A stretch of 56,820 nt of DNA from Amazonocrinis nigriterrae CENA67 (GTDB lineage: Bacteria; Cyanobacteriota; Cyanobacteriia; Cyanobacteriales; Nostocaceae), in the NCBI RefSeq assembly GCF_016056305.1, contig NZ_JAECZC010000029.1:153072-209891 (forward strand). Reading direction: 5' to 3'. Shown here in pieces: positions 45,145-54,382 of this stretch. The translations under genes were made by a program, and so were the position numbers. Numbering within the stretch: the first letter of the stretch is position 1; each line of letters starts with the position of its first letter. The notes beneath the pieces were generated by a model. The model was not told where the DNA came from, ran no database searches, and was given only the letters and a program-made list of their open reading frames with translations.

Positions 45145-48100
45145 ATGTTTAGAAAACGCCAGCTAGCAAAGACAATAAAAATAATATTCAAACAATTTAG
45201 TAAGACATTTTTATCTTCAATTAAAAAGCCAATTATTTGGCTATTACGAACTTTATTTATCACCAAAAGACGACGAGGTTCGCTCAATGCTGGTTTTGTC
45301 TTACCAACAGTGGCAATGGTAGCATTGGTAGTCATACTGCTAACTACAGCAATTTTATTTAGGTCTTTTGAACGTTCTAAAAATGCTAATAATGTTCGCG
45401 TCAATCAGGCTGTTATTAGCTCAGCATCACCAGCCCTTGAGCGAGCAAAGGCAAAAATTGATAAACTCTTTCAAGATCCTAAATTACCACGTTCCACACC
45501 AGCGGATTTTTCACTATACCAAGTGATGACCAGCAGTATTAATCAATATACCTTTGGTGATGAAACGCAATTAAAACTGGTTTATGACATTAATAATAAC
45601 TCATCTATTCAAACAAACACAGGCACTTTAGACACAGAAGAAACTCTGACTACTGCTTGGAAATATCCAGTAGATACTAACAATGACGGCAAATTTGATA
45701 GTTTTACATTGTATGGTATTTACTTTCGTTCGCCTCTTTCTAGTAGACCAAGAAGTCCTTTAGAGGCAAGGACACCACCAATGAATGAAAACAACCAAGG
45801 TAGTCAATGTACTGGTGGTTCTACTACCAGCGCCCAATTAGTAGGTACTCAAGGTTGGTTTAAAAGAGCTGGAACGCTCAAAAGAGGCATTTTTGTTTAT
45901 ACAACTACAGTACCTATCACTAATATTACAGGTCTTGATGCTAATAAGTATCAACCATTTAAAGGAAATAAAGGCTTTGCTGCTCTGGAATATGAGCAAG
46001 ATAGAGAACGTGTTCCCCTCAGCAACAACGCAGTATTGTATAACGATGACTTGGAAATAGCCCCTGGAGATGCACTCCGTTTAAATGGAAGGATTGTAAC
46101 AAACGGTAACTTGTTGACTGGACAACGGTTTAGTAGTGAACCCATCCAGTTATTTTTAGTTAGCAGTCCTAAGTCTTGTTACTATGACGAAGCAAACAGC
46201 AAAATTATTGTCGGTGGTAATGTTGCTAATGGTCGTGTAATAGATGCTGCTGATATCAATAATGCTCCTACTACTGCTGCTCCTGGTACATTGCTACATT
46301 ACTTCAAAGAAAGCGGCCCTCAGTTGACTAGGAATAGCTGCGACACCACTAAGTATGACCCTGCTAAGGATTGTGACTTTAATTTTATTAACACTGACAA
46401 CAAAAGTGTAACCAACTCCGGCGGAAGCGATATAGCTTACAACAGCAAAGCCTATGAAATGCGGATTCAACTGTTAGTAGATGCCGCAATGCTTGTGGCT
46501 ACTCTTCCTCAAGAAGTCACACAAGAGATTACACGGCAAACAACTGCTGATGCTAGTCTCGACGCAACGACAGTCAAAAAAGAACAACTAGAAATTTACT
46601 TTAGAAAGCGTACACGCCGCGTTCCCTATGCGGAAGTTAATTTTGGGCAAGAAGTAGCTAAAGCAATAAAAAATACAGTTTCAGCTGACTATACAACCAG
46701 CGACGTTCTTCAGGGGAGTGGTACTAACGATTTACGCCCACCAGATAAATGGATGTATCCGTATGATCCCACTAATGGAACAACTCATACAGGTTACTCC
46801 AATTTACCTATCAAAACTCAAACCAGCGACACAACAAAGATATTTTTACCAGCAACAGCAACCAAATTTCCAGAACCACAAGGTGATGAAGGAAAAATTG
46901 GCGATCGCGTCGTAGCAGGGAATGGTTTACCAGAAATCTGGTGGAATGGTACTAAGTTTGTTAGCCAGCTAGATGGGCTAGACAGTGGTCAGACAATTTC
47001 AGGTAAAGTATGGGATGCAACCGGTAGTGGAACAGATCCGCGCAAGCGCTTTCCTCAAGTTCATCAATTAGACGATTTAGGGATTACAGAACGGGATGAC
47101 TTTTGGGAGAAGAAAGCCGCAGAACAGGCTCAAGGTTCTCTTGATGTGGTTGGCGGGTTGCGTGTAGTAACAGGTGCAGGTATTTACTTACCTACTGGTT
47201 TCACTCCAACTACCACAGACTTTAGTACTGCCTTACCTACCGTCTGGTCAGACTCAATGGCTGTAGCCACTACTACTACAGAGGGATTACCCAGTGATAA
47301 AACACCTTATCTACAAATGCGGGCTACAGCGGTTTATCACTACACCCAAAGCGCTTTCAATCCTCAAAGCCCCAGCACCAACCCCCAAACACCTATCGCT
47401 TGTGTTAGCAGTTTCTACGACCCTACCAGTAGCACCACAGCTAGAAACAAATCAAGTCTTCCAGATGTTAGTAGATTAACAGATACAACTGGCACTGTTA
47501 CAGCAAATCCGGGTAACTCTAACAATGGCGTAGTTTATGCTGCTCCCAGTAAGACAAAGACCGATTATGCAGCTGCACTGACTTACCAAGCCTCTCTGAA
47601 ATATCCCAATGGACGACTGGTGAATGAACCACTTAAGAAAGCTTTGGACAAGGGCAGTGGAAACCTCACTCTTTCTGACAAATCTGCCCTTGACTCTGCA
47701 ATTTGCGCCCTAGAACTTCTGGATTCAGGAGTAACTAAAACTCCGACAAATACTGTGATTCCTCATGGTGCAATTAAGGAAGTAGCTTTTCTTGATGCCA
47801 GACAAGTTAAGGCAATTACTAAACCAGGTAGTTCTGATCCTACCGAATACAACCTAGATGTAGAACAGCGTCAACCCTTAGAAATTCGTGCCACAGTATT
47901 AGATTTGAATTTATTGCGGGGAAAAGCAATTGGAACAGGCGAATTTCTATTACCTAACAGTGGCATAATCTATGCAACTCGTGATGATGCATTAGGAGAC
48001 GCAAGCGATTCAACATCAAACCTCAGCGCTACTGACTTTAAACTAGACTCTACCCGTCGTCCCGGTGGCATCATGCTGATTAATGGTAGTAACATCAGCC

Positions 48101-50103
48101 GTAACTCTACTTATAAGCCAGAAGAAAAGGGCCTAATTTTGGCAACCAATTTGCCAGCTTATATTAAGGGGAATTTCAATACTCACTCCCAAGAAGAGTT
48201 CATTTCCAGTCAAAATTTAGCTACCGACTGGAATAATTTCTATGGTCGTACAACTCTCAATGATAACTTCGCTTGTCGTCCTGGTCAGTTCACCACTTGC
48301 ACTACTGGTGAAACATGGCGGTCTGCCACTGTCATAGCAGATAGTATCACTATCTTGTCAGGTAATTTTAAGGAAGGTTTTCGTAACGAAGGTGACTATG
48401 ATTTGAGAGATAATGCACCTCCTCTCAGAGGGTATGACTACGATGGGAACGATACTATAGGAACCAACACAGTCACACTTAATGAAACGACTCTACAGTT
48501 AGACCTCAACAATGATGATGTAATAAATAATACTAGTATTACTGCCTTGAATGAAACGACTCTGGGAGTCGATCTCAACAATGATGGTGACACGAGTGAC
48601 ACTGCTGTTACCATTATTGAGCAAAATATACCCAGCGTTGTTGCTCGTAGACTAAATGGTTTTTGGGATAACAACTTCGTAACCAGTTTCCCTTGGAAGC
48701 CTAATGGTGATGATAATGGTAATCCAATTGATTTGAGTACTAGTGCAACCCTAAAAAGCTCGTACTTTAACAACTTCGTTACCCCAGTTCAGCGCAGGAC
48801 TTCATTTCCAGAGTATGTAATGGAACTGTGTCACAAACCAACAGTTTCAGCGTGTAAACCTAGTGATTGGAGTGTTGGTTATCTAACTGGTGGTGCTGTT
48901 GATTGGGATTACAAAGCAACAGATCTGGGTACAAAGCGAATACTAACAAACGATACAAGTTTTACCGTTGATAAACTGGGAGCAGGTACTACAGCTAGAC
49001 CAGCTTTAAATGCAACAGACCAACGCTTCCCTCGTCGAGTTGCTTTCTTACGTGATACCAGTGGTAACTTACTCTTAACTGGCACTTCTCCTAATCGTAG
49101 ACCAATTCCTCTAGGAATAAAGGGTACTAATATTCTTGGTCTTCTTAGTAATGATAACCCCACTCCTGATTCTACCGACGATAAAAGTGGACAAGTAGCT
49201 TACTATTCTTACGACACATACAGTAGTACTAACCGACCGAGGTTACATAGTAGAGCTTTATGGTTTAGAACGGCAGTTAATCCTAATACTTCTACACCTA
49301 CACCCAATTATGGCTATAACTATCCTCTGTGGATTATGAATCGTGATGGTATTGGTAATACCAAAAATACAGACCAGCCTTTATTGATACCAGTTTTACA
49401 AATTCAGTATCCCTTTGGTGGTTCTGGAACAGACTTAGATACTAACACTTTAAACACAGGTTCCTCATATACCCGCAATATCAAAGATAGAAGCAACACT
49501 TGGCTGCAAAACGTTACTGATCCCACAACCGAGACAAATGTTGCATTTGTTCAAGGTGACACCCCAGGACGACCAAAAGAAAGTAATGGCGGTTTAGAAA
49601 ACTTCGTGCGCTATTTAGAGAACTGGAACAACAGAAACCACAAAATTGCTGGAGCATTCATTCAATATAAACGCAGTTCTTATGCCACAGCGCCTTTCCA
49701 AACATTTATGTTTACTGGTACTTACTCAGCTACCAACGGTTACAGCAGTTCAACAACGGCTTTTGGATACCCACAGGGCTACAGAACTACCGTAAATACT
49801 GGTGGTGCTTCTGGTGCAACCTTGGGACGTACACCCTTCTATGTACAGCCTAACCGTGCGTGGGGTTTTGATGTCGCCTTGCTGACGCAGTTACCTGACT
49901 TGTTCTCTCAGCGCTTCACATCACCGACTGTAGGCGATCCTAATGAGTATTACAGAGAAGTAGGGCGAGATGATCCTTGGGTAAAAACTTTGTTATGTGG
50001 TGCCCAAACTGACACAACTACAGGCTTCGATAATGCAGCTGCTTCCTATGGCACTGGCTTTAAATACGCTCTTAGCTCAGACCAACGTCCTACCTGTCCT
50101 TGA
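45145..50103 (+). CDS. hpsA: Hormogonium polysaccharide biosynthesis protein HpsA
   Basis: A 1652-aa surface-associated protein of the HpsA family, needed in Nostoc punctiforme for hormogonium polysaccharide and gliding. The basic N-terminus (1-49) is followed by AG-FVLPTVAMVALVVILLTT (from residue 51), which looks like a type IV prepilin-type segment with a Gly-Phe junction but without the usual Glu5. The rest is a very long exported Asn/Thr/Ser-rich domain with scattered Ca-binding-like acidic loops (DTNNDGKFD near 177, and three DLNND-type units near 1100-1155). The start at 45145 is chosen by its ribosome-binding site; a TTG at 45100 lacks one. The gene heads the hps block and is followed after 22 nt by hpsB. 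Confidence 0.9.
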   Translation: MFRKRQLAKTIKIIFKQFSKTFLSSIKKPIIWLLRTLFITKRRRGSLNAGFVLPTVAMVALVVILLTTAILFRSFERSKNANNVRVNQAVISSASPALERAKAKIDKLFQDPKLPRSTPADFSLYQVMTSSINQYTFGDETQLKLVYDINNNSSIQTNTGTLDTEETLTTAWKYPVDTNNDGKFDSFTLYGIYFRSPLSSRPRSPLEARTPPMNENNQGSQCTGGSTTSAQLVGTQGWFKRAGTLKRGIFVYTTTVPITNITGLDANKYQPFKGNKGFAALEYEQDRERVPLSNNAVLYNDDLEIAPGDALRLNGRIVTNGNLLTGQRFSSEPIQLFLVSSPKSCYYDEANSKIIVGGNVANGRVIDAADINNAPTTAAPGTLLHYFKESGPQLTRNSCDTTKYDPAKDCDFNFINTDNKSVTNSGGSDIAYNSKAYEMRIQLLVDAAMLVATLPQEVTQEITRQTTADASLDATTVKKEQLEIYFRKRTRRVPYAEVNFGQEVAKAIKNTVSADYTTSDVLQGSGTNDLRPPDKWMYPYDPTNGTTHTGYSNLPIKTQTSDTTKIFLPATATKFPEPQGDEGKIGDRVVAGNGLPEIWWNGTKFVSQLDGLDSGQTISGKVWDATGSGTDPRKRFPQVHQLDDLGITERDDFWEKKAAEQAQGSLDVVGGLRVVTGAGIYLPTGFTPTTTDFSTALPTVWSDSMAVATTTTEGLPSDKTPYLQMRATAVYHYTQSAFNPQSPSTNPQTPIACVSSFYDPTSSTTARNKSSLPDVSRLTDTTGTVTANPGNSNNGVVYAAPSKTKTDYAAALTYQASLKYPNGRLVNEPLKKALDKGSGNLTLSDKSALDSAICALELLDSGVTKTPTNTVIPHGAIKEVAFLDARQVKAITKPGSSDPTEYNLDVEQRQPLEIRATVLDLNLLRGKAIGTGEFLLPNSGIIYATRDDALGDASDSTSNLSATDFKLDSTRRPGGIMLINGSNISRNSTYKPEEKGLILATNLPAYIKGNFNTHSQEEFISSQNLATDWNNFYGRTTLNDNFACRPGQFTTCTTGETWRSATVIADSITILSGNFKEGFRNEGDYDLRDNAPPLRGYDYDGNDTIGTNTVTLNETTLQLDLNNDDVINNTSITALNETTLGVDLNNDGDTSDTAVTIIEQNIPSVVARRLNGFWDNNFVTSFPWKPNGDDNGNPIDLSTSATLKSSYFNNFVTPVQRRTSFPEYVMELCHKPTVSACKPSDWSVGYLTGGAVDWDYKATDLGTKRILTNDTSFTVDKLGAGTTARPALNATDQRFPRRVAFLRDTSGNLLLTGTSPNRRPIPLGIKGTNILGLLSNDNPTPDSTDDKSGQVAYYSYDTYSSTNRPRLHSRALWFRTAVNPNTSTPTPNYGYNYPLWIMNRDGIGNTKNTDQPLLIPVLQIQYPFGGSGTDLDTNTLNTGSSYTRNIKDRSNTWLQNVTDPTTETNVAFVQGDTPGRPKESNGGLENFVRYLENWNNRNHKIAGAFIQYKRSSYATAPFQTFMFTGTYSATNGYSSSTTAFGYPQGYRTTVNTGGASGATLGRTPFYVQPNRAWGFDVALLTQLPDLFSQRFTSPTVGDPNEYYREVGRDDPWVKTLLCGAQTDTTTGFDNAAASYGTGFKYALSSDQRPTCP
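48436..48615 (+). repeat. Coding tandem repeats with calcium-loop-like units in hpsA
   Basis: AATGAAACGACTCT occurs at 48481 and 48550 (69 nt, 23 codons apart). The units encode LNETTL-x-x-DLNND followed by Asn/Thr-rich turns; a shorter first unit has DYDGND. Acidic D-x-N-x-D loops of this sort often bind calcium. Confidence 0.65.
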
Positions 50104-50125
50104 TATTACCCTAATTGCTGAGATT

Positions 50126-51031
50126 ATGATTGATCACAAACAGCAGCAACGATCGCCTTCTCATGAATCAGACTTTTCACGGGATCTGGAAAACTTCTCT
50201 CCAAACCTCTCCCCTACAAGGAGGAGCGACTGCGTTGGGCGGGTTTCCCGACTTGTAGCAAGTGGCGTAGAGGCTTTAATTGCTCCCCCTTCCTTTGAAG
50301 GGAAGGGGGCTGGGGGGTTAGGTCTGGCGTTAACTTTTCCACATGACGTGAAAAGTCAGTCTCATGAATCTGGTTTCACTATTATTGAATCTTTAGTAGC
50401 ACTTTTAGTTGCTGCCTTTTTGCTCAGTGCGATTACTCCTGTGATTGTCTTTTCTGTGGCAACACGGGTACAAGCAAAGCGCGTTGAGACGGCAACAAAT
50501 GCTGCCAAAAGCTATATCGATGGTGTGAGATCAGGAACAATTCCTACTCCACCAACCACTGGTGAATCTTCAGGCACTCCTATTAAAATAAACGACTACA
50601 ATGCTCCTTCATTAGGAACTTTGACTTGTAACGCTAATGCCTACTGCTCAGCACCATCAACTGATTTATACTGCATCGATATCGATGGAAGTGGCTGTAG
50701 CAATAACAGTGCAAATGATTTGATAATTCAAGCGTTTCGCTATAACAAAGCCACCACTACTACTGCTGGAGTCACCACTAATATTACTGACCCTGCACAA
50801 GGCTATAAGTTGGGTGTTCGTGTTTATAGAGCAGATGGTTTTGCTAATAATGGTGGCAACCTCAAAAAAGCACCTAATAAGCAAACGACTTTTACTGCGG
50901 GAGTAGGCGATCGCAAATCACCATTGGTGGAAATAACAACAGAAATTACCAATAGTTCCACTACTTTTAATAATTTCTGTGAACGCCTCAAGGATACTAC
51001 TAACACTACTTCTAATAGTACTTGCAATTAA
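50126..51031 (+). CDS. hpsB: Pseudopilin HpsB with a repeat-expanded leader
   Basis: Type IV pilin-like subunit of the hormogonium polysaccharide export apparatus. The prepilin cleavage motif SG-FTIIESLVALLVAAFLLS has Gly at -1, Phe at +1 and Glu at +5. A 150-residue globular part with cysteines (CNANAYCSAP, CIDIDGSGC) follows. From the ATG at 50126 (MIDHKQQQRSPSHES) the protein is 301 aa and the leader 83 residues, far longer than the usual 5-30. The extra 67 codons are an in-frame repeat insertion at 50170-50370; without it the leader would be MIDHKQQQRSPSHESG. A longer frame overlaps the end of hpsA and is not favoured. Confidence 0.85.
   Translation: MIDHKQQQRSPSHESDFSRDLENFSPNLSPTRRSDCVGRVSRLVASGVEALIAPPSFEGKGAGGLGLALTFPHDVKSQSHESGFTIIESLVALLVAAFLLSAITPVIVFSVATRVQAKRVETATNAAKSYIDGVRSGTIPTPPTTGESSGTPIKINDYNAPSLGTLTCNANAYCSAPSTDLYCIDIDGSGCSNNSANDLIIQAFRYNKATTTTAGVTTNITDPAQGYKLGVRVYRADGFANNGGNLKKAPNKQTTFTAGVGDRKSPLVEITTEITNSSTTFNNFCERLKDTTNTTSNSTCN
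50170..50370. mobile_element. MITE-like insertion inside hpsB
   Basis: TCTCATGAATC occurs on both sides (50159-50169 and 50360-50370) as an 11-bp target duplication. The inserted DNA has inverted ends GACTTTTCACG and CGTGAAAAGTC, and contains the widespread cyanobacterial phrase AAGGGAAGGGGGCTGGGGGG and a hairpin module GCGTTGGGCGGGTTTCCCGA. Its length, 201 nt including one duplicate, is a multiple of three and has no stop in the hpsB frame. Confidence 0.8.
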
Positions 51032-51142
51032 TAATTGCAAATTTTGATGCTACACACTGAAAAGTCACTCTAAAACAATGCAATAGGTTTTAATTTTGTA
51101 ACCCCTAATTGACGTAAAGTCAAAAAGTACTGTTTATAACTC

Positions 51143-51255
51143 AATACGGTTCAGTTAAAGCTAAAACTCTCGGTCAAAGTCAAATGTTTTAACTAACTGC
51201 TAAGGACGCCAAGGACGAAGAGAGAAGAAAGAAATGCTTAACTGAACTGTATTGG
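51143..51255. mobile_element. MITE between hpsB and hpsC with 10-bp target duplication
   Basis: TTTATAACTC flanks the element on both sides (51133-51142 and 51256-51265). The inverted ends are AATACGGTTCAGTTAA and TTAACTGAACTGTATT. Inside is the GGACGCCAAGGACGAAGAGA repeat phrase. The remaining 51032-51411 sequence shows no gene. Confidence 0.8.
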
Positions 51256-51411
51256 TTTATAACTCTTTTTCAAACCCTTTGTCACAACGATAGTAGAGCA
51301 AAACCCTAATTTTTACTTGTTATTCTCTACTAAAAAGTAAGGAAAGCTGGAAAGATTGGGTTGATCTAATTCACTATAAATATGAATTACTGAATTACAA
51401 GTTAGCTGAAT

Positions 51412-52392
51412 ATGAAATATCAAAAATGGTTTTTCAATCAATATCTAAAACATTTTCAAGATAAACGAGAATCAGGTGGATTTACACTGATTGAATTGCT
51501 TGTGGCGTTAATTTTAGCAGCACTTGTCATCACTCCTTTATTGGGATTCATGATCACGATTATGGATAATGACCGCAAAGAACAAGCAAAAGCTACTTCT
51601 GAGCAAGAAATTAAAGCAGCACTTGATTACATTGCACGAGATTTAGAGCAAGCAATTTACATTTATGATGCTGATGGAATTGCGGCAATTAGAAGCCAGC
51701 TACCTAAGAATGATCAGCAAACTAATTACTTTCCTGTCCTCGTATTTTGGAAACGTCAATATATTCCCAAAGCTATTAGTGTTGGTACTGGCGCTAGTGC
51801 TGGATATGATGATACTTATGTTTACTCCTTAGTTGCCTATTATTTGATTAAAGGTGACAATGCTGATAATATTTGGTCTAAAACGGCTCGTATTGGTAGG
51901 TTTCAATTGAGTGATGGTTATGGAAAAACTACCGCTGATGTAACAAGCACTAGAGATCCTGGTTTTCAGATATTTGATCCGAATAATTTATATACAACTT
52001 TGAGGGATAAGATGAATAACTGGACAAAAGATGCTAGTGCTACTAATACTCCAAGCATTTTGCCTTTAGTTGATTATATTGATCAAACCACAGTTAGTGA
52101 TAATTCAGCAGTCAGCCCCCGCAATTGTCCCACAGGTATGCAACAAGTTCCAAACTATGCTAGTGGTGCAACAGGTGCTTCTGTTCCTGATACGAACCTC
52201 AAAACGGGAAGCTTCTATGTCTGTGTTCAATCCACAGCAAAAATTACTGTAGCAGAGGTTCATTTACGTGGTAATGCATATGCTCGTATTGAAAACAATG
52301 AGAATCAAATTAAATACTCTGAGAATAAAAAAATTTATTTTCCCGAATTTAGCACACAGGTTAAAGGACGTGGATTCTTATTTACGAAATAA
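51412..52392 (+). CDS. hpsC: Pseudopilin HpsC
   Basis: A 326-aa type IV pilin-like protein. A 23-residue basic leader (MKYQKWFFNQYLKHFQDKRE...) ends at GG-FTLIELLVALILAALVITP, a canonical class III signal with Glu5. A large C-terminal domain (about 280 aa) follows, with the GspJ/PulJ-like pattern DYIARDLEQAIYIYDADG. It should be processed by the PilD prepilin peptidase and assemble into the hps pseudopilus. The gene is separated from hpsB by a 380-nt gap that holds a MITE. Confidence 0.87.
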   Translation: MKYQKWFFNQYLKHFQDKRESGGFTLIELLVALILAALVITPLLGFMITIMDNDRKEQAKATSEQEIKAALDYIARDLEQAIYIYDADGIAAIRSQLPKNDQQTNYFPVLVFWKRQYIPKAISVGTGASAGYDDTYVYSLVAYYLIKGDNADNIWSKTARIGRFQLSDGYGKTTADVTSTRDPGFQIFDPNNLYTTLRDKMNNWTKDASATNTPSILPLVDYIDQTTVSDNSAVSPRNCPTGMQQVPNYASGATGASVPDTNLKTGSFYVCVQSTAKITVAEVHLRGNAYARIENNENQIKYSENKKIYFPEFSTQVKGRGFLFTK

Positions 52393-52557
52393 ATTGTGGT
52401 TTGGTTGCCTTTATCAAAAAAGTATGTTTGATCATATTCTTTTTGGAGATGTACCTATAGACTTATACAAAACTAGATGAAATAGAAGCAAATCATATTT
52501 TGCTCATCGTTGTATTTGTACCAACCCTGTTTTATAAAAATTTTATATAAATATTTT

Positions 52558-53235
52558 ATGAAAGTATTAGCTAAAAAAGCAAAACTATCTTCCCGCTTTT
52601 ATCAACCAACGACTGGATTTACTCTCATTGAGGTTTTGGTAGTGGTAGTTATAGTTGGAGCTTTAGCAGCGATCGCCGCTCCTAGTTGGCTAAGTTTTAT
52701 GAACACACAACGGGTAAATAAAGCCAATGATCTTATTTGGTCAGCACTCCAGCAAGCTCAGCAAGAAGCTAAAAAACGAAAACTTGGTTACAGCATTAGC
52801 TTCAGAAATAACAATAACGTTCCGCAAATTGCCATCTATCCCAAAGGCTCTACTGTTACTAACTACTGGCGTGACTTGGGCACAGATTTAAGAATTCAAC
52901 CGGGACAAATTCTCATCCAGACTAATATTACTAACGAAAATACTACTGACAATTCTAGTCCCACTTATGCCTCTAGCCCCGTCTTTACTGCTACTAGCAA
53001 ACCACAAACTATTACCTTTGACTATACAGGGGCTTTAGATTTGACAATTAAGACAGGTAACGCTAATTCAACATCTGTACAAAATACTAATCTTGGTACT
53101 AAGGGCTTAATTGTTGTGGTAGCTATGGCTAAACCTGGAAATCCTACTCAAGCTTATAATATCAAACGTTGTATAATCATGAAAACTATTTTAGGTGCAG
53201 TGAAAATTGGGAAAAATGAGAATGAATGCAGCTAA
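52558..53235 (+). CDS. hpsD: GspH/FimT-type pseudopilin, probable HpsD
   Basis: A 225-aa prepilin: leader MKVLAKKAKLSSRFYQPTTG, then FTLIEVLVVVVIVGALAAIA and APSWLSFMNTQRVNKANDLI, the GspH/FimT N-terminal pattern. The C-terminus RCIIMKTILGAVKIGKNENEC is shared with the pseudopilin at 54383, showing that the two are paralogues. Its position after hpsC and before hpsE makes HpsD the best name, by gene order. A TTG 48 nt upstream gives a longer frame but no better leader. Confidence 0.8.
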   Translation: MKVLAKKAKLSSRFYQPTTGFTLIEVLVVVVIVGALAAIAAPSWLSFMNTQRVNKANDLIWSALQQAQQEAKKRKLGYSISFRNNNNVPQIAIYPKGSTVTNYWRDLGTDLRIQPGQILIQTNITNENTTDNSSPTYASSPVFTATSKPQTITFDYTGALDLTIKTGNANSTSVQNTNLGTKGLIVVVAMAKPGNPTQAYNIKRCIIMKTILGAVKIGKNENECS

Positions 53236-53344
53236 AAATTTTTGAATTTTAAAATATACTGTGAATTCTGTGAAGAGGCTGAACACTATAAAAATGCTCA
53301 AGGTTCAAAATTAGTTTATTTATTGAATTTTTGTATATTTACTC

Positions 53345-54304
53345 ATGATAACAGGCCTTGACTTGACTGTCGCAATTCCAACTTATAACGGGGCAAGTCG
53401 CTTGCCTGAATTGCTAGATAAACTACGAAATCAAATTTCTACTGAACACTTTGCATGGGAAATTATTGTTGTCGATAACAATAGTAATGATGATACAGCT
53501 AAAGTTGTTGAGAGCTATCAAGATAATTGGCAATGTGCTTACCCGTTGAAATATTGTTTTGAAGAGCAACAGGGAGCGGCTTATGCCAGAAAAAGAGCAG
53601 TTCAAGAATCTGAAGCGAAATTAATTGCTTTTCTAGATGATGATAACTATCCACAGCCAAACTGGGTAGCAGCAGCTTATGCTTTTGGTCAAAAGTATCC
53701 TCAAGCAGGGGCTTATGGCAGCCAAATACATGCTCGTTGGGAAGTGGAACCACCAGAAAACTTTCACCGTATTGCTCCATTTTTAGCAATTACAGAACGA
53801 GGTAATTTACCTTTGCTGTATAAACCATCAAAAAAATTATTACCGCCCTCTGCTGGCCTTGTTGTTCGCCGACAAGCTTGGTTAGATAGTGTGCCAAATA
53901 AGTCTATTTTAACTGGTAGAGTTACTGACAACATGCTAACTAGTGAAGACTTAGAAATGTTGTCTTATATTCAAAAATCGGGTTGGGAGATTTGGTACAA
54001 TCCAGAAATGGAAATTTATCATCAAATACCAAAAAATCGCCTAAAAAAAGAGTATTTAATTCCATTCTTTAAAGGTATTGGGTTGAGTCGTTATGTTACT
54101 CGAATGGTAAATATAAAATCTTGGGTTAGACCAATAGCTTTATTGGCTTATATGATTAATGATTTACGTAAAATATTATTGCATATACTTAAATATAGAT
54201 TAAAAGTAAAAACAGATTTGGTTGCAGCCTGTGAAATGCAATTATTTTTAAGTAGTTTCATTAGCCATTTTTATCTGTGGAGAAATGGCTATTTAGACAA
54301 ATAA
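53345..54304 (+). CDS. hpsE: Hormogonium polysaccharide glycosyltransferase HpsE
   Basis: A 319-aa family-2 glycosyltransferase placed inside the pseudopilin block, the position of hpsE in Nostoc. Motifs: LTVAIPTYNGASRLPELLDK, IVVDNNSNDDT, the DXD-type FLDDDNYPQP, AGLVVRRQAW, TSEDLEMLSYIQKSGWEIWY and a C-terminal basic membrane-proximal region. A sister gene lies at 38747-39718. It should transfer a sugar during synthesis of the gliding polysaccharide; the donor is unknown. Confidence 0.88.
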   Translation: MITGLDLTVAIPTYNGASRLPELLDKLRNQISTEHFAWEIIVVDNNSNDDTAKVVESYQDNWQCAYPLKYCFEEQQGAAYARKRAVQESEAKLIAFLDDDNYPQPNWVAAAYAFGQKYPQAGAYGSQIHARWEVEPPENFHRIAPFLAITERGNLPLLYKPSKKLLPPSAGLVVRRQAWLDSVPNKSILTGRVTDNMLTSEDLEMLSYIQKSGWEIWYNPEMEIYHQIPKNRLKKEYLIPFFKGIGLSRYVTRMVNIKSWVRPIALLAYMINDLRKILLHILKYRLKVKTDLVAACEMQLFLSSFISHFYLWRNGYLDK

Positions 54305-54382
54305 AATTACTATTAGCATTAAGCTATTGGTATTTAATGGAATGATTCAGTCGGGTGCATAATATTGTAGGAAAGTACTTAA

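Noticed and set aside
49997-50125. hpsB frame extended upstream into hpsA
   Set aside because: It overlaps the last 107 nt of hpsA and adds a hydrophobic stretch that is only an alternate frame of hpsA. The ATG at 50126 fits a prepilin leader.
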